Below, piece by piece: positions 61,966 through 64,000 of a DNA stretch of 64,000 nucleotides (the stretch's first letter is position 1; each line of letters begins with the position of its first letter). Made by a program: the position numbers and the translations under genes. The notes below the pieces were generated by a model, which saw only the letters and a list, made by a program, of their open reading frames with translations, did no database searches and was not told where the DNA came from. Source of the DNA: Bubalus kerabau (Eukaryota; Chordata; Mammalia; Artiodactyla; Bovidae); assembly GCF_029407905.1 (NCBI RefSeq), contig NC_073634.1, forward strand, positions 28,905,501 through 28,969,500. The letters are read 5' to 3'.

Positions 61966-62121
61966 GTAGTTGGATTTGATGCATCCACCACAGTGGAAGA
62001 GTTTTTGAATACTTTGAACCAAGATACAGGGATGAGGAAGCCAGCACAGTCTGGATTTGCATTGTTCACAGATGATCCTTCCGGCCGGGATTTAGAGCAT
62101 TGTCTTCAAGGAAACATCAAG
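61966..62121 (+). CDS. PLEKHH2: PLEKHH2 exon w21: FERM F1 lobe
   Basis: 156 nt, 52 codons, phase 0 at both ends; acceptor TCTGTTTAG, donor GTAAAA. It encodes VVGFDASTTVEEFLNTLNQD then TGMRKPAQSGFALFTDDPSG and RDLEHCLQGNIK, a ubiquitin-like FERM F1 segment. Segment residues 1092-1143. The rest of FERM must be coded beyond 64000; I find no further exon in the window. The frame continues open for 53 codons past the donor. Confidence 0.97.
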
Positions 62122-62280
62122 GTAAAACCAACTCCTTTTAAGGAGGCAGACCCAGCAAACAGCAAAGAAGTTATTCTGCTATTTGCAAAAAGTTTTAGTT
62201 CAAGAATTTTCCAAAAATATAAGCAATCTAATCTTCATGATAAAAAAGTATTGTTGGACTTTGTTGAAGCCAAGGAATTC

Positions 62281-62320
62281 TGAATAAAATCTGTACACAC
62301 ATACATTGTTGTTGTTGTTT
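62281..62320 (+). terminator. PLEKHH2: Candidate intronic polyadenylation site
   Basis: If the w21 donor is not used, translation runs 53 codons to TGA at 62281-62283, which overlaps AATAAA at 62283-62288. A GT-rich tract (ATTGTTGTTGTTGTTT) follows at about 62302-62318, a suitable distance for a downstream element. That tract is the inverted tail of the next Bov-tA, so it would be ruminant-specific. There is no evidence here that it is used. Confidence 0.35.
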
Positions 62321-62523
62321 AGCTGCTAAGTCATGTCCGACTTTCTGTGATTCCATAGACTGTAGCCCACCAGGTTCTTCTGTCCATGGGATTTTCCAGG
62401 CAAGAATACTGGAGTGGGTTGCCATTTCCTACTTCAAGGGATATTCCCGACCCAGAGATCAAACCCATATCTCCTGGATTGGCAGGCAGATTTTTTTACC
62501 ACTGAGCCACCAGGGAAACCCCT
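62304..62523 (-). mobile_element. Bov-tA SINE
   Basis: Reverse, starting with a (GTT)n tract (inverted tail) and ending at CCACTGAGCCACCAGGGAAA. ACACACATACAT-type text flanks it on both sides as probable target-site duplication. Confidence 0.93.
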
Positions 62524-62687
62524 CACACACATACATCCTACGTGTTAGAGACAGGAAGAAGATTAATAATAGTAATAATACCCTAAACATTAAGGTAGAA
62601 AGAGTGGAGGTATGGAAGCTCTAATAAAATGGGTTTCCATTTTATTCATTCACTCAGTATTCATTTAACTGTATATTGTGTCCCAGG

Positions 62688-62903
62688 GCTTCCTGGGTAG
62701 CACAGTGGTGAAGAATCTGCCTGTCAGTGCAGGGAACACAAGAGATGCAGGTTTGATCTCTGGGTCAGGAAGATCCTCTGGAGTAGTAAATGACAACCCA
62801 CTCCAATATTCTTGCCTGGAAAATTCCACAGACAAAGGAGCCTGGCAGGCTACAGTCCATAGGGTTGCCAAAAGTGGACATGGCTGCACACTCACGCACA
62901 TAC
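62688..62903 (+). mobile_element. Bov-tA SINE
   Basis: Forward, bounded by the exact 13-bp duplication ATTGTGTCCCAGG (62675-62687 and 62904-62916). It faces the reverse copy about 165 bp upstream. Confidence 0.95.
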
Positions 62904-63141
62904 ATTGTGTCCCAGGAGCTGGAGCAGACCCTTTGGGGAATATAAAGAAGGAACAGAAATATTCCCTGTGCATAGTGAACTTCTAATCTGCTTAGGGAAG
63001 AGTAGCTTTATACACTGATAACCTTAAAATTGAAAATGATAAATAGTTTAAGAATGTGGTGAACATTCTAGAGGAAAAGATTACATTCAGTGGAAATTAG
63101 GGAAGATCTCAGCTGGACTTTGACTGGTAGAAAATGTACCA

Positions 63142-63352
63142 GGCTTCCCTGGTGGCTCAGATGGTAAAGAAACTGCCTGCAATGTGGGAGACCCAGGTTC
63201 AGTCCCTGGGTCGGGGAGATCCCCTGGAGAAGGAAATGGCAACCCACTCCAGTATTCTTGCCTGGAGAATCCCATGGACTGAAGAGCCTGGCTGGCTTCA
63301 GTCCATTGGGTCGCAAGGAGTCAGACATGACTGAGAAACTAAGACACACAAG
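63142..63352 (+). mobile_element. Bov-tA SINE
   Basis: Forward, nearly consensus-like. AGAAAATG(T/C)ACC lies on both sides as probable target-site duplication. Confidence 0.95.
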
Positions 63353-63529
63353 AAAATGCACCTGTGGAAATAAAGAAGCAGTTCCAGACATAGGGAAGAT
63401 CATGAGCAAAGACAGAGAATTGGAAGATTCTTTAAAAATGTTTTCTGGGTCATAGTAAAATAGCTTTAATGAAGTTTCCATCTAGCAATGGCAGTGATTA
63501 AAAGCACAGGATATAGAACCATAAGGAAC

Positions 63530-63625
63530 CTTAGAGAAATAACCCACTTATTTTGCAGATGAGGAAACTGAGGCCTAGAATGAAAAATCAAATAGCTGGA
63601 ACCAGGTCTGGATCCTCTTACTTGA
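63530..63625 (+). mobile_element. MIR SINE core
   Basis: TTTTGCAGATGAGGAAACTG, AGGCCTAGAATG and GGAACCAGGTCTGGATCCTC correspond to the MIR core. Confidence 0.75.
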
Positions 63626-64000
63626 CGTGGTCCTTATTGCTCTTGGGAGTAAGCACCTTGTTATGGAGTAAAGGCACTTCTCTGATTTAGAGATGAAATA
63701 TTTGGGGCAAGGCAAGGAATGCACCCATGAGTTTAGAGCATATAAAACATCAGTACTTTCATTTCAGTCCCCAAAGCCCAGCTCCATTTGCAGAATGATC
63801 TGTTGGATCTCCATGGGTTAAATATGCGATATGTTAAAACTCATACTTAGTTCCTTAGGAGTGCTGGTCAGAAGATAGGATTTCCACCCCACTCCCACCT
63901 GTTTCTTCAGCAGCATTTTGAGGCATCTAGATAAATGAATGTCTTTTTCTTTGCAGTTTCAAGTATATCCTGTTCAGATCAACAATTCCAAATGTAAATT

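Larger units (their letters stand above)
62122..64000 (+). other. PLEKHH2: Intron after w21 (partial)
   Basis: Three Bov-tA SINEs and a MIR core. The first 159 bp keep the reading frame open. No next coding exon is visible to the end of the window. Confidence 0.8.

Overview
The window is ruminant (bovid) nuclear DNA. It carries three RTE-BovB LINE 3' ends, about thirty Bov-tA/BOV-A2 SINEs, ruminant L1 3' ends and older mammalian MIR, L2 and hAT fossils. I cannot tell from the sequence whether the source is cattle, bison, buffalo, sheep or goat.

One protein-coding gene, PLEKHH2, runs through the whole window on the plus strand. I find 21 internal coding exons (called w1-w21) between 7038 and 62121. 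All have AG/GT borders and compatible phases, and together they give 3,429 nt, or 1,143 codons, without a stop. From the human protein (about 1,490 residues, from memory) roughly the first 40 residues lie upstream and the last 300 or so, most of the FERM domain, lie downstream. No promoter, first exon or 3' UTR is in the window. In order the exons encode an N-terminal coiled coil (w1-w4), a long Ser-rich, probably disordered linker (w5-w10), two PH domains (w11-w13 and w13-w16), a MyTH4 domain (w17-w20) and the start of the FERM domain (w20-w21). The product is a cortical adaptor protein described in podocytes, linked to actin and matrix adhesion.

Layout: 1-7037 is intron with nested L1/SINE insertions and a broken antisense C1GALT1C1-like retrocopy, which I take to be the relic of C1GALT1C1L. 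7038-18668 holds w1-w4; the intron after w1 is 9.4 kb and contains a BovB, an LTR-like fossil and a coding-like antisense patch. 18669-25952 holds a second BovB in inverted orientation, then w5 and the large exon w6. 25953-36347 holds w7-w13. 36348-43090 is a 6.7-kb intron almost free of young repeats. 43091-52546 holds w14-w17 with a 2.6-kb L1 relic. 52547-62121 holds w18-w21. 62122-64000 is intron with three SINEs.

I see no undescribed multigene system, CRISPR array, operon, tRNA or rRNA gene. The observations most worth checking are the dead C1GALT1C1L-like retrocopy, a read-through open frame after w21 that ends directly at an AATAAA with a SINE-derived GT-rich tract behind it, and an inverted pair of about 960-bp BovB copies flanking exons w2-w4. 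Exon borders are exact where stated; repeat edges are good to about 10 bp unless target-site duplications (TSDs) are given.
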